Shown: positions 23,961-32,097, counted from the stretch's first letter. The stretch: DNA of 32,647 nucleotides from an uncultured Clostridia bacterium (GCA_937919155.1 CALFPM010000028.1:1-32647), one strand, 5' to 3'. Program-made: numbers and translations. Notes: generated by a model from the sequence alone, not told the origin.

Positions 23961-25145
23961 TTAGTGGTGGAAGAGTCTCATTCCTGTGAAGCACATTACC
24001 ATACCGTGCTTGTCGCAAGCACCGATAACATTGTCATCGCGGATTGATCCGCCGGGCTCTGCAATGTATGTTACACCGCTCCTTGCGGCTCTTTCAATGT
24101 TATCACCGAAGGGGAAGAATGCGTCACTGCCGAGGGCAACGCCCTTGATTGTTGCAAGATAGGCTTTCTGTTCTTCTTTTGTGAAGGGCTCGGGTCTCTC
24201 GGAGAAGAGTGTCTGCCAAACACCGTCTGCAAGAACATCTTCGAATTCATCGGAGATATAAACATCGATTGTGTTATCTCTGTCAGGTCTTCCGACTGTA
24301 TCAAGGAAGGGGAGGTTAAGAACCTTTTCATGCTGTCTGAGGTGCCAGATGTCAGCCTTATTTCCTGCAAGTCTTGTGCAGTGAATTCTTGACTGCTGAC
24401 CTGCGCCAACGCCGATTGCCTGACCGTCAACTGCATAGCAAACTGAGTTTGACTGTGTATATTTAAGTGTGATGAGTGAGATGATAAGGTCGCGCTTTGC
24501 ACTGTCGAGCATTTCTTTGTTAGCCGTAACAATGTTCTCAAGAAGTGCATTGTTGATTTCAAAGTTGTTTCTGCCCTGCTCAAAAGTAATGCCATAAACC
24601 TGCTTTACTTCAACGGGAGCGGGAACAAAATCAGGGTCAATCTTAACGATATTGTAATTGCCGTTTCTCTTGCTCTTGAGGATTTCAAGTGCTTCGGGTT
24701 CATAACCGGGAGCGATAACGCCGTCAGAAACTTCTCTCTTGATAAGTTTTGCGGTTGTTACATCACATACATCTGAAAGTGCAATCCAATCACCGAATGA
24801 GCTCATACGGTCTGTGCCTCTTGCTCTTGCATATGCAGTTGCAAGGGGAGATTCGTCAAGACCTTCAATATCATCAACAAAGCAAGCTTTTTTGAGTGTG
24901 TCGCTCATTTTGATGCCTACTGCTGCTGATGTGGGGCTTACGTGCTTGAATGATGTTGCAGCGGGCATACCAAGAGCTTCTTTAAGCTCCTTAACAAGCT
25001 GCCAGCTGTTGAATGCATCAAGAAAATTGATATATCCGGGTCTGCCGCTGAGGATTTCGATGGGGAGCTCTGTGCCGTCTGCCATATAAATCTTTGCAGG
25101 CTTCTGATTGGGGTTACAACCGTACTTAAGTTCAAACTCTTTCAT
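23961..25145 (-). CDS. Stand-alone AICAR formyltransferase (PurH N-formyltransferase part only)
   Basis: 394 residues. It would transfer a formyl group from 10-formyl-tetrahydrofolate to AICAR, the ninth step of IMP synthesis. Family motifs are the catalytic FKHVSPTSAA (Lys-His pair near residues 67-68), DWIALSDVCD, KYTQSNSVCYAVDGQAIGVGAGQQSR, and the closing ALGSDAFFPFGDNIERAARSGVTYIAEPGGSIRDD. The MGS-like IMP cyclohydrolase domain that forms the first 200 residues of ordinary PurH is absent: the protein begins at the formyltransferase domain (KYGCNPNQKPAKIY). The missing activity is supplied by the purO gene 11 bases upstream. The ATG has AAGGAG 7 bases before it. Stand-alone forms have been called PurV in the literature; I leave the symbol open. 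Confidence 0.93.
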   Translation of the reverse strand: MKEFELKYGCNPNQKPAKIYMADGTELPIEILSGRPGYINFLDAFNSWQLVKELKEALGMPAATSFKHVSPTSAAVGIKMSDTLKKACFVDDIEGLDESPLATAYARARGTDRMSSFGDWIALSDVCDVTTAKLIKREVSDGVIAPGYEPEALEILKSKRNGNYNIVKIDPDFVPAPVEVKQVYGITFEQGRNNFEINNALLENIVTANKEMLDSAKRDLIISLITLKYTQSNSVCYAVDGQAIGVGAGQQSRIHCTRLAGNKADIWHLRQHEKVLNLPFLDTVGRPDRDNTIDVYISDEFEDVLADGVWQTLFSERPEPFTKEEQKAYLATIKGVALGSDAFFPFGDNIERAARSGVTYIAEPGGSIRDDNVIGACDKHGMVMCFTGMRLFHH

Positions 25146-25156
25146 CTTTGTTCTCC

Positions 25157-25876
25157 TTATTTATTTTTGTTGATCATTCTGCAGTCATATTCGCCGCTTT
25201 CAAGGTCAATGTAGCGAACATAAAGAGAAATCTTGTTGTTTTCATTGAGGTTATTCCAGATGTCGTTTGTGAATTCATCAATGTCATCGGGAATTGCAAT
25301 TCTCTCAGGCTCACCTGTGAATGTGGGGATGGGATTGCCATCGTGGTTGTAAGTGTGGATGAAGTGACCGAGACCTGCAAGAGGAGCATATGAGAATGTG
25401 TATCTGTTGCAAGCTGAGCCGTTTTCATCGGCGCTCTTGAGAATGCTCATTTTATAAGTGAAATCACCGTTTGCAAATGTCATCATGCCGCTGATGCGGG
25501 GTGTGAAGTTGGGCATGTCAGGCTCGAATTCTCTTGTTTCGAGTGCTTCTTCAAATGTTTTGCCTTCTTTGATGAAATCATAAATTGTGTCCGTCTGATC
25601 GCCGTTTGTAACAATAAGCTTGTTTTCAAACTGTCTGACGGGAGCATAAATGATAAGTGAGGGATCTTCAACTTTTGAAGCGTCAAAGGGGTGAATGATA
25701 ATTTCGTTACCTTCCTTAATGAAAACTCTGTTTCTGCTGTTTTCGCTTCTGCCCATAATAAAGTAAGCGGTAACCGCTTTTTTGCCGTCTGCGCTTTTGC
25801 CGATAACAATGCCTCTGCCGACATATGTGTTATCCTTGATAAGTTCGCCCATGTTGTTGATTGCATAAATTCCCAT
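25157..25876 (-). CDS. purO: IMP cyclohydrolase, archaeal PurO type
   Basis: 239 residues. PurO closes the ring of FAICAR to give IMP, the last step of de novo purine synthesis. Archaeal PurO has the Ntn-hydrolase-like fold and is unrelated to the cyclohydrolase half of PurH. Recognisable features are the start MGIYAINNMGELIKDNTYVGRG, YFIMGRSENSRNRVF, IIYAPVRQFENKLIVTNGDQTD, FTPRISGMM, and SYAPLAGLGHFIHTYNHDG, which match the PF07826-type IMP cyclohydrolase. The ATG has AAGGAAG about 9 bases upstream. It is the first gene of the operon with the AICAR formyltransferase, and is directly preceded by a ZTP riboswitch, which fits a gene needed when ZMP/ZTP (AICAR derivatives) build up. The symbol is based on motif recall. 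Confidence 0.92.
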   Translation of the reverse strand: MGIYAINNMGELIKDNTYVGRGIVIGKSADGKKAVTAYFIMGRSENSRNRVFIKEGNEIIIHPFDASKVEDPSLIIYAPVRQFENKLIVTNGDQTDTIYDFIKEGKTFEEALETREFEPDMPNFTPRISGMMTFANGDFTYKMSILKSADENGSACNRYTFSYAPLAGLGHFIHTYNHDGNPIPTFTGEPERIAIPDDIDEFTNDIWNNLNENNKISLYVRYIDLESGEYDCRMINKNK

Positions 25877-25893
25877 GTCTTCTTCTTCCTTTC

Positions 25894-25933
25894 CAAAATA
25901 AATAGGGCAGCCCTATCCGAAATAAGACTGCCC
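25894..25933 (-). terminator. Putative terminator of the ZTP riboswitch expression platform
   Basis: In the RNA, GGGCAG (complement of 25928-25933, the 3' end of the aptamer) can pair with CUGCCC (complement of 25905-25910), followed by UAUUUAUUUU. The pairing uses bases that the ligand-bound aptamer holds in P3, so binding would prevent it and allow transcription. A competing short hairpin AUAGGG-CUG-CCCUAU lies within. The U-tract is interrupted, so strength is uncertain. Confidence 0.55.
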
Positions 25934-26008
25934 AGACGGTCGGCTTTGAACTCAGGTTTTTTGCTCCTTTGCAGTGCTCTGCATAATTCCGTCAGTTACA
26001 AAAAACCT
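25929..26008 (-). promoter_or_regulatory. ZTP (pfl) riboswitch aptamer
   Basis: Read on the minus strand. P1 is AGGUUUUUUG with CAAAAAACCU, a perfect 10-bp stem (25999-26008 with 25954-25963). Inside it are the conserved UAACUGACGGAA, a small hairpin GCAG-AGCA-CUGC, and AAGGAGC. The 3' subdomain is GCCGACCGUCUGGGC, the family hallmark. GACGG and CCGUC can form the pseudoknot perfectly. ZTP switches respond to ZMP/ZTP, which rise when 10-formyl-tetrahydrofolate is short, and turn expression on. The position about 53 bases before purO fits exactly. Confidence 0.93.
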
Positions 26009-26025
26009 TTAAATTTTACATATAA

Positions 26026-26054
26026 ATTTTATCATTTAATATTCTGTTTGTCAA
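26026..26054 (-). promoter_or_regulatory. Promoter of the purO operon
   Basis: On the minus strand, TTGACA (26049-26054) is followed after 17 bases by TAAAAT (26026-26031), 11 of 12 consensus positions. Start near 26019 gives a leader of about 143 bases holding the riboswitch. The promoter is 5 bases past the stop codon of the MATE gene, with no terminator between. Confidence 0.88.
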
Positions 26055-26059
26055 TATGC

Positions 26060-27418
26060 TTAAATTCTGATTTTTGGTTTTTTCCATTTACCGCTTGCAA
26101 CGAAAATTATACCAACGATAATTGAAGCGGCTGATGCAAGACCCGTTGCAAGACCGATGCCGTTGAAACCGAGAGTGGTGTAATTTACAACAAGATATGC
26201 AAAGGGCACTCTTACAAGAATCGAACTGAAGCAGGCATTAAAGAGCGCAAAATTTGTGTATCCTGCACCGATTGCGAGACCGTTCATGCAGAAAACAAAC
26301 GGAACAAATATGTAATCCAGTGCAATAAATCTCAGATATTCTGCACCTGTTGAAATTACGTCAGGATTAGTGTCGAAAAGTGAAATAATAGGCTGAGGGA
26401 AAATTTCAACTATTGCAAAACAAAGCGCTGAAATTGCAAATGCAATTCCCATGCCTGTTGTCATTGTTTTCTTTGCTCTTGCAAATTCACCTGCGCCGAT
26501 GTTCTGACCTGCCATTGATGAAACTGCGCTGCTCATTGCAAGGGCGGGCAGGATAGCAAAAGAGTTGACTTTTCCGCCGATTCCCTGGCAAGCTGATGCA
26601 ATTTCAGCATTGGGCAGCGAATTAATCAATGCTGTCAACGTCAGGAACGAGAATGAAACAACAACCTGCTGAACAGATGAGGGTAAGCCGATCTTGAGAA
26701 GCATTTTTAACTTATCTTTATCAATCTTAAAATCGCACTTTTTGAAACCGTCAAAAAAATGATTTTTGAAAAGGTAAATGAGTGAAAGAATTACGCTGAG
26801 TCCCTGCGCACCAACGGTTGCGTAAGCAGCGCCTGCCGCACCCATGTTAAAGGGACCAACAAGGATTATATCACCGATTACGTTTACTATTGTCGCAATC
26901 AAGACAAAATAAAGAGGTCTCTTTGAATCACCCATACCGCGAAGAATTGCGCTGATTACATTGTATGCAAACATAAATATGAGGCCGGACATACAAATGT
27001 TATAATAGTCTTCTGCATCTTTCATTGCAATTTCAGGAGTTTTTAAAACCTCAAGGAGAGTTGTTCCGAGAAGAAGCATAACAACCGTGCAGATAACGCT
27101 GAGTATCATATATGCGGTGAAAAGTGTACCTATTGATTTTTTTTGATCGTCAAATTTTTTCGCTCCGCCGTATTGAGCTATGAGAACCGTTCCTCCAACT
27201 GCAAGACCAAGCGCAGCACCTGTTACAAGGATATTGATTTGGCTGCCGATATTTACCGCTGTAATGCCGACTGTTCCGTAAAGTCTGCCAACGATAATCA
27301 TGTCGGCAACAGAATAAAATGCCTGAAGCAGATTGGAAAGCAGAAAGGGAATTGCAAATTTCATAAGCTGCTTGCCGACGCTTCCTTTAGTTAAGTCTTG
27401 TCTGAATTTATCTGCCAC
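26060..27418 (-). CDS. MATE-family multidrug/cation antiporter
   Basis: 452 residues with about twelve membrane helices. The MATE pattern is clear in both halves: the N-terminus (GSVGKQLMKFAIPFLLSNLLQAFYSVADMIIVGR), AAYATVGAQG after GPFNMGAAG, and in the second half ALAMSSAVSSMAGQNIGAGEFARAKK. It would export cationic compounds in exchange for sodium or protons; the substrate is unknown. The start is GTG (complement of 27416-27418) with GGAGA about 9 bases upstream, lying over the end of tex; the gap to tex is 3 bases, so translation is probably coupled. Confidence 0.93.
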   Translation of the reverse strand: MADKFRQDLTKGSVGKQLMKFAIPFLLSNLLQAFYSVADMIIVGRLYGTVGITAVNIGSQINILVTGAALGLAVGGTVLIAQYGGAKKFDDQKKSIGTLFTAYMILSVICTVVMLLLGTTLLEVLKTPEIAMKDAEDYYNICMSGLIFMFAYNVISAILRGMGDSKRPLYFVLIATIVNVIGDIILVGPFNMGAAGAAYATVGAQGLSVILSLIYLFKNHFFDGFKKCDFKIDKDKLKMLLKIGLPSSVQQVVVSFSFLTLTALINSLPNAEIASACQGIGGKVNSFAILPALAMSSAVSSMAGQNIGAGEFARAKKTMTTGMGIAFAISALCFAIVEIFPQPIISLFDTNPDVISTGAEYLRFIALDYIFVPFVFCMNGLAIGAGYTNFALFNACFSSILVRVPFAYLVVNYTTLGFNGIGLATGLASAASIIVGIIFVASGKWKKPKIRI

Positions 27419-27421
27419 TAT

Positions 27422-29590
27422 TTAATTCTCCTGTGTCTTTTTTTCTTTCATTGTCAGAGAAATTCGCTTCTTTGCAGTTTCAACAGAAATTACCCAAACG
27501 GTAACCACCTGACCGACTTTGAGAACCTCTGACGGATGTTTGATGAATTTGTTTGTGATTTGAGAAATGTGAACGAGACCGTCCTGATGAACTCCAATGT
27601 CAATAAATGCACCGAAGTCGGTAACATTTCTTACTGTGCCTTTAAGCTCCATACCGGGACGAAGGTCATCCATATCCATAACATCTGTTCTGAGCATGGG
27701 AGGGGGGAGTTCGTCTCTGGGGTCTCTTGCAGGTTGAATAAGTTCTTTAACGATATCGTTGAGAGTAGGCACACCGATACCGAGCTTTTCAGCAACTTTA
27801 TCGGCACCGAGAATTTCAACTTTTTCCTTGATTTCCGCAATTGCGGGAGTGCCTATGTCATCAAGAGTGAAGCAGCAAAGCTTGAGTAAATCTTTTGCAG
27901 CAGCATAGCTTTCGGGATGAACGCCTGTGTTGTCAAGCGCATTTTTGCTTTCAGGTACACGAAGGAAACCTGCGCATTGTTCAAATGCTTTTGCACCCAA
28001 TTTGGGAACTTTTTTGAGCTGTGAACGCTCTTTGAATTCACCGTTTTCATCTCTGAAATCAACTATGTTTTTCGCAACTGTTGAGTTTATACCTGAAACT
28101 CTTGAAAGCAGGGGAGCAGATGCAGTGTTAAGGTCAACACCAACGGAGTTAACTGCGTCTTCAATAACTCCGTCAAGAGCTGCGTCAAGCTCCTTGGGAG
28201 GCATATCATGCTGATACTGACCAACGCCGATTGCCTTGGGGTCGATTTTGACAAGCTCAGCAAGAGGATCCTGCAAACGGCGTGCGATTGAAACTGCACT
28301 TCTGAGAGATACATCAAACTGAGGGAATTCAGCCGCCGCAAGCTTTGATGCGGAATAAACCGATGCACCTGCTTCGCTTACGACCATATATGAAACATCT
28401 GCCTTGATTTCACGAAGAACTTCTGCGGCAAAAATCTCTGTTTCCTTTGATGCTGTGCCGTTTCCGATTGATATGCAATTAACATTATGTTTTGCAATAA
28501 GCTTTTTGATAAGCTCCTTAGCCTGATTTCTCTGTGCATCTGAATGTGTAACATATATGACGCCTGTATCAAGCACTTTGCCTGTGGGGGCAACTACTGC
28601 AACTTTACAGCCTGTTCTGTAACCGGGGTCAAGACCTATAACAACTTTGCCCTTAACGGGAGGTGCGAGAAGAAGCTCTTTTGTGTTGAGTGCAAAAACT
28701 TTGATTGCGCTTGCAGCTGCAGTTTCCGTCAGCATATTTCTTATTTCACGCTCAATTGAGGGATAAATAAGTCTGTTATATGCATCTTCTCCAGCTTCGC
28801 GGACAGCTTCCGTTGTGGGTGAACCCTGAGGATTAAGTGTTACACTCGTGATTACATTAGCTGCTTTAATTGCATCTATTGTAACGGATACCTTAAGGAA
28901 TTTTTCTTTTTCACCTCTGTCAATAGCAAGAACTCTGTGGCCTGCAATTTTGTTTACAGGCTCAGAATATTCATAATACATTGAATAAACACTGTCAGCG
29001 GTTTTGTCGGTTGCCGTTGTTGTGACTGTTCCGATAACTGTGAAAAGGTTGCGGAGTCTGCGGCGGATGTCCGCATCGTCAGAAATGTTTTCTGCAATGA
29101 TGTCAAGTGCACCTTTTAAAGCATCCTCTGCGGTTTCAACTCCTTTTTCCTCATTGATATAACTTTCTGAAAGTTCAATGGGGGAGGCTGAATCCTGATT
29201 CTGCTCATATATAGCATTTGCAAGAGGCTCAAGGCCCTTTTCTCTTGCGACAGATGCTCTGGTTTTTCTCTTGGGTCTGAAAGGTCTGTATATATCTTCA
29301 ATTTCTGCAAGTGTAGCGGCTTTGTCAAGAGCGGCGGAAATTTCTTCCGTCAGCTTTTCCTGAGCCTCAATTGACGAACGTACTTCTTCACGGCGTTTTT
29401 CAAGATTTCTCAGGTATTCAAGTCTCTCGGAAAGCTCTCTGATTACCTGGTCATCAAGTGTGCCGTGAGCTTCTTTTCTGTATCGTGCAATGAAGGGGAT
29501 AGTGTTGCCTTCGTCAATAAGTTTTACGGTGTTTTCAACCTGCCAGGTCTGCAGATTGAATTGAGTAGTAAGTTGCTGAATGATGTCCAT
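27422..29590 (-). CDS. tex: Tex-family S1 RNA-binding protein
   Basis: 722 residues, the normal length. Tex is a conserved nucleic-acid-binding protein linked to transcription and, in several species, to stress or toxin expression. Domains in order: N-terminal helical region with DEGNTIPFIARYRKEAHGTLDD (about 26-47), a YqgF/RNase H-like domain (VVIGLDPGYRTGCKVAVV, about 320-337), helix-hairpin-helix motifs (SVGVDLNTASAPLLSRVSG then IVDFRDENGEF), and a C-terminal S1 domain (about 645-715, GMELKGTVRNVTDFGAFIDIGVHQDGLVHIS). The ATG has GGAGAT 7 bases upstream, 10 bases from the dnaC-like gene. Exact molecular role in Clostridia is not settled. Confidence 0.95.
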   Translation of the reverse strand: MDIIQQLTTQFNLQTWQVENTVKLIDEGNTIPFIARYRKEAHGTLDDQVIRELSERLEYLRNLEKRREEVRSSIEAQEKLTEEISAALDKAATLAEIEDIYRPFRPKRKTRASVAREKGLEPLANAIYEQNQDSASPIELSESYINEEKGVETAEDALKGALDIIAENISDDADIRRRLRNLFTVIGTVTTTATDKTADSVYSMYYEYSEPVNKIAGHRVLAIDRGEKEKFLKVSVTIDAIKAANVITSVTLNPQGSPTTEAVREAGEDAYNRLIYPSIEREIRNMLTETAAASAIKVFALNTKELLLAPPVKGKVVIGLDPGYRTGCKVAVVAPTGKVLDTGVIYVTHSDAQRNQAKELIKKLIAKHNVNCISIGNGTASKETEIFAAEVLREIKADVSYMVVSEAGASVYSASKLAAAEFPQFDVSLRSAVSIARRLQDPLAELVKIDPKAIGVGQYQHDMPPKELDAALDGVIEDAVNSVGVDLNTASAPLLSRVSGINSTVAKNIVDFRDENGEFKERSQLKKVPKLGAKAFEQCAGFLRVPESKNALDNTGVHPESYAAAKDLLKLCCFTLDDIGTPAIAEIKEKVEILGADKVAEKLGIGVPTLNDIVKELIQPARDPRDELPPPMLRTDVMDMDDLRPGMELKGTVRNVTDFGAFIDIGVHQDGLVHISQITNKFIKHPSEVLKVGQVVTVWVISVETAKKRISLTMKEKKTQEN

Positions 29591-29600
29591 TTGTATCTCC

Positions 29601-30581
29601 TTAATAATCGTTTTTCATTTGTCTGATATCTTTGCCTATGAAAAGCAGTGATACATAATTACCGATTATTCTTGATGTTACACGCTGTGTATATTTTTCT
29701 TCAAGCTCTTTTTCGGTAAGGTTTGTGCTGATAATAACAGGCTTTGAACGGTTTATTCTTGTGTTTACTATGTTATATATAGCTGCAACCGTGAACTGTG
29801 TTGAGAATTCTGAGCCGAGATCGTCTATAATCAACAGGTCGCAGTCGAGAATTTCTTTTTCACGTTCACCTGTGTTTGAATAACTGAATTTTTCTCTCTC
29901 AAGTGATGAGAGAATGTTGTGTGCCGTGTCATATATAACTCTGTATCCCTTCTCAGCAACAACGTTTGCAATTGCAAGGGAAAGATGAGTTTTGCCAAGA
30001 CCTGTTGCGCCGTGCATATAAAGGCTTTCAGATTCGGTGTCGAAATCTTCTGCGTAGCATTTGCAATACTGAAGAACGCTCGCCATTCTCTTTTGCGGCG
30101 AAACCCCGAGAGAAGAATCAACAGGCTCGGGATAATATCTGAGTTCGAAATTTTCAAAATTGCAGTTTCTGCTGGGAGATATTGATGCAAGCTCTTCTTT
30201 TGCAAGGTCTTTAAGAAGCTTTTTGCGGCATTCGCAGACGTATCCGCCTGTGAAACCTGTGTCGTTGCAAACAGTGCAGGTGTAAGGTGTTTCAAGATAA
30301 TTTTCAGGATATCCGTTTTCTTTAAGAATATTTCTTATCGTTTCCTGAAAAGAGAGGTTCATAATCGAAAGCTGTTCTATGTATTCTTTAGCGTCACTGC
30401 CCATTCCGATTGCCTTTACAATATCAAGACCTGATTGGGAAAGTTTTGCTTCGTATTCGGATATTACGGGGATTTTTTCAGTGACTTCAAGATGCCTTGC
30501 AAGTTGGATTCGCTGAGCTTTATTCCGTCTGCTTTCAAGCATCTGAGTTGCTTTTGAAAGGGTGGCTTTACTATAACTCAT
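29601..30581 (-). CDS. DnaC/DnaI-like replicative helicase loader
   Basis: 326 residues. An AAA+ ATPase with Walker A HGATGLGKTH (G191-T198) and Walker B LLIIDD (249-254), plus the DLGSEF and RVTSRI (arginine finger) segments typical of DnaC/DnaI loaders. The N-terminal part carries a four-cysteine zinc-binding cluster: C102, C105, C116 and C118 (CTVCNDTG then VCEC). DnaI of B. subtilis also has an N-terminal zinc domain. It would deliver the replicative helicase to single-stranded DNA. Its ATG overlaps the stop of the DnaD-domain gene (ATGA), and tex follows by 10 bases. The pairing with a DnaD protein supports a primosome role. Confidence 0.9.
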   Translation of the reverse strand: MSYSKATLSKATQMLESRRNKAQRIQLARHLEVTEKIPVISEYEAKLSQSGLDIVKAIGMGSDAKEYIEQLSIMNLSFQETIRNILKENGYPENYLETPYTCTVCNDTGFTGGYVCECRKKLLKDLAKEELASISPSRNCNFENFELRYYPEPVDSSLGVSPQKRMASVLQYCKCYAEDFDTESESLYMHGATGLGKTHLSLAIANVVAEKGYRVIYDTAHNILSSLEREKFSYSNTGEREKEILDCDLLIIDDLGSEFSTQFTVAAIYNIVNTRINRSKPVIISTNLTEKELEEKYTQRVTSRIIGNYVSLLFIGKDIRQMKNDY

Positions 30582-31612
30582 TGTTTCTTTTTCTTCCTTT
30601 CGTATTTCAGTTCCGAATTAAGCGAGCGTTTTTTGAATTCGTCAAGGTCATATGATGGAGCTACCGATGGAGCCTGTTTTTTCTGAGGCTTCTTGGAGGC
30701 TTTTGATTCGAGGAATTCTTTCTTGCCTTTTTCAACGTCTTCAGGAGTTTTGTATCCTTGCTCGTGCCAGGAAACAAGAATCTGATTCATATAATTGAGT
30801 TGATAAATGCCTTTTGAGTTCATCATTGTTTCATAGGCACACATAATCATTTCGAAATCATATTTGAAATCCTCTGTCCACTGACGAACAAGTTCGATTT
30901 GTTTGGGAGTCGGTCTTGTGCTTGATAACCCTGCGGCTATAGCAAATTCTTTCCAGGTTGAATTTGTGTTTCGGAGGATTGTAATCTGTTCCGCCGCTTT
31001 TTCAAGCGTATCGATTTCTCTGAGACCCCAGTCTTTTCCGACCGTCTGCAAATAGCTGTAATTTGTTTTACCCACGGAAACGCAATAGTCTATCATCATG
31101 AATATTACTTCAACGGGAAGACCGTAGTGATCATGAATCAGAAGCAAAGTACATTGTCCGTCATAGCCTATGGTTTTGCCGAGTTTAACCTGTGCTTCAT
31201 TGAAAAGATGTCCGATTTCAGGCGATTCTTCCAGCCTGGTCAATATTTCAGCGCTTGATGGCTTTGAGGGTAAGTGCGTTTCCTCAGAACTGACAGTTGA
31301 TTCTGTTTTATTAACTTTAGGTTCAACCGTTTTTTTCTCAGGTTCCGCAGCAGGCGGGGAGAAAACTATTTCGCCGTCACTGCTTAAAATGCCATTTTCT
31401 ATCCAATATTGAAGATAATCGGTTGCATCGGTTATGTTTATTTTGAGTGCTTTGCACATTTCTTCAATGTCAGGATTGTCAGGCGATGTGCGGAAAATCC
31501 ACAAAAGAACTTTGAGCTGATGCTCATTTGCAAGGCGGATATGTTTGTCAACAATATCTGTCGGTACAACAAATATTGACTTGAATGCTGACGGATTAAC
31601 AGAATAACTCAT
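30578..31612 (-). CDS. DnaD-domain primosomal protein
   Basis: 344 residues from the ATG at 31612, with GGAGAAAT 7-8 bases upstream. An in-frame upstream ATG at 31642 lies at the predicted transcription start and lacks a ribosome site. An N-terminal winged-helix-like region (about 1-75) is followed by an acidic linker rich in Glu/Pro/Lys, then two DnaB_2/DnaD-type repeats, each with the Y-L/M-x(4-5)-W core: SYLQTVGKDW and LNYMNQILVSWHEQG. DnaD and DnaB proteins remodel DNA and help load the helicase in replication initiation and restart. The tail is basic (KYERKKKKQ). The stop overlaps the dnaC-like start by 4 bases. Confidence 0.9.
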   Translation of the reverse strand: MSYSVNPSAFKSIFVVPTDIVDKHIRLANEHQLKVLLWIFRTSPDNPDIEEMCKALKINITDATDYLQYWIENGILSSDGEIVFSPPAAEPEKKTVEPKVNKTESTVSSEETHLPSKPSSAEILTRLEESPEIGHLFNEAQVKLGKTIGYDGQCTLLLIHDHYGLPVEVIFMMIDYCVSVGKTNYSYLQTVGKDWGLREIDTLEKAAEQITILRNTNSTWKEFAIAAGLSSTRPTPKQIELVRQWTEDFKYDFEMIMCAYETMMNSKGIYQLNYMNQILVSWHEQGYKTPEDVEKGKKEFLESKASKKPQKKQAPSVAPSYDLDEFKKRSLNSELKYERKKKKQ

Positions 31613-31650
31613 TTTATTTCTCCGATTTATAATTTTAAACATTAAATATA

Positions 31651-31679
31651 ATTATACACAAATCAACGATGAAAAACAA
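31651..31679 (-). promoter_or_regulatory. Promoter of the dnaD-dnaC-tex-MATE operon
   Basis: On the minus strand, TTGTTT (31674-31679) and TATAAT (31651-31656) are 17 bases apart. Transcription from near 31644 supports the 31612 start for the DnaD gene, with a leader of about 32 bases. The rest of the gap up to 31791 is AT-rich; TGTAATTAATCACA (31728-31741) is an imperfect inverted repeat, and nothing else is clear. Confidence 0.7.
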
Positions 31680-31791
31680 ACATATTTTTCGAAAAAATAC
31701 AAGTTCGGAAAAAGTTCTATATAATAATGTAATTAATCACAAGATATAGTGTAAGATGCGCTGTGTTCCAACAAGCAGTTTGTTAAAAATG

Positions 31792-31829
31792 ACAAAGAAA
31801 AAGAGACTGCCCAAATTAAGCAGTCTCTT
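31792..31829 (-). terminator. Intrinsic terminator of rpmB
   Basis: AAGAGACTGC (31801-31810) and GCAGTCTCTT (31820-31829) form a perfect 10-bp stem. On the minus strand it is followed by TTTTTCTTT. It lies directly downstream of the rpmB stop codon. Confidence 0.93.
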
Positions 31830-31843
31830 AATCATCTGTTAAA

Positions 31844-32032
31844 TCAAACGGCTCTTGTAACCTTACCTGAGCGAAGGCAACGTGTGCAAGCGTATACTCT
31901 TTTGGGAGTACCGTTAACAACGGCCTTAACTCTCTTAACGTTGGGCTTCCATGTTCTGTTTGAACGTCTGTGTGAGTGAGAAACCTTAATGCCGAATGCA
32001 ACATCTTTACCGCAGTATTCGCATTTTGCCAT
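31844..32032 (-). CDS. rpmB: Large ribosomal subunit protein L28
   Basis: 62 residues from the ATG at 32032, which has GGAGG 9 bases upstream; a TTG three codons further out overlaps that site. It contains the L28 signature VSHSHRRSNRTWKPNVK and, near both ends, zinc-binding pairs CEYC (residues 4-7) and CTRC (about 52-55). It is thus the zinc-binding (C+) paralog, not the zinc-free form some bacteria switch to under zinc shortage. The gene is monocistronic with its own promoter and terminator. Confidence 0.97.
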   Translation of the reverse strand: MAKCEYCGKDVAFGIKVSHSHRRSNRTWKPNVKRVKAVVNGTPKRVYACTRCLRSGKVTRAV

Positions 32033-32068
32033 GTGACACAACCTCCTTTTTAGTCATTAACAGATGAT

Positions 32069-32097
32069 ATATTAGCAGACTTTTAATGAAAATGCAA
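32069..32097 (-). promoter_or_regulatory. Promoter of rpmB
   Basis: On the minus strand, TTGCAT (32092-32097) and TAATAT (32069-32074) with a 17-base spacer, plus TGC just before the -10 (extended form). The leader would start near 32062, about 30 bases before the rpmB ATG. Confidence 0.75.

Noticed and set aside
24071..24595. 174-codon open frame on the minus strand overlapping the AICAR formyltransferase gene
   Set aside because: It is an alternative frame of a clearly recognised gene and has no ribosome site.
25691..26125. 144-codon open frame on the plus strand across purO, its riboswitch and the MATE end
   Set aside because: It is antisense to purO and to a structured RNA, with no plausible ribosome site.
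31613..31642. Upstream extension of the DnaD-domain protein
   Set aside because: The predicted transcription start near 31644 leaves no leader or ribosome site for this ATG.
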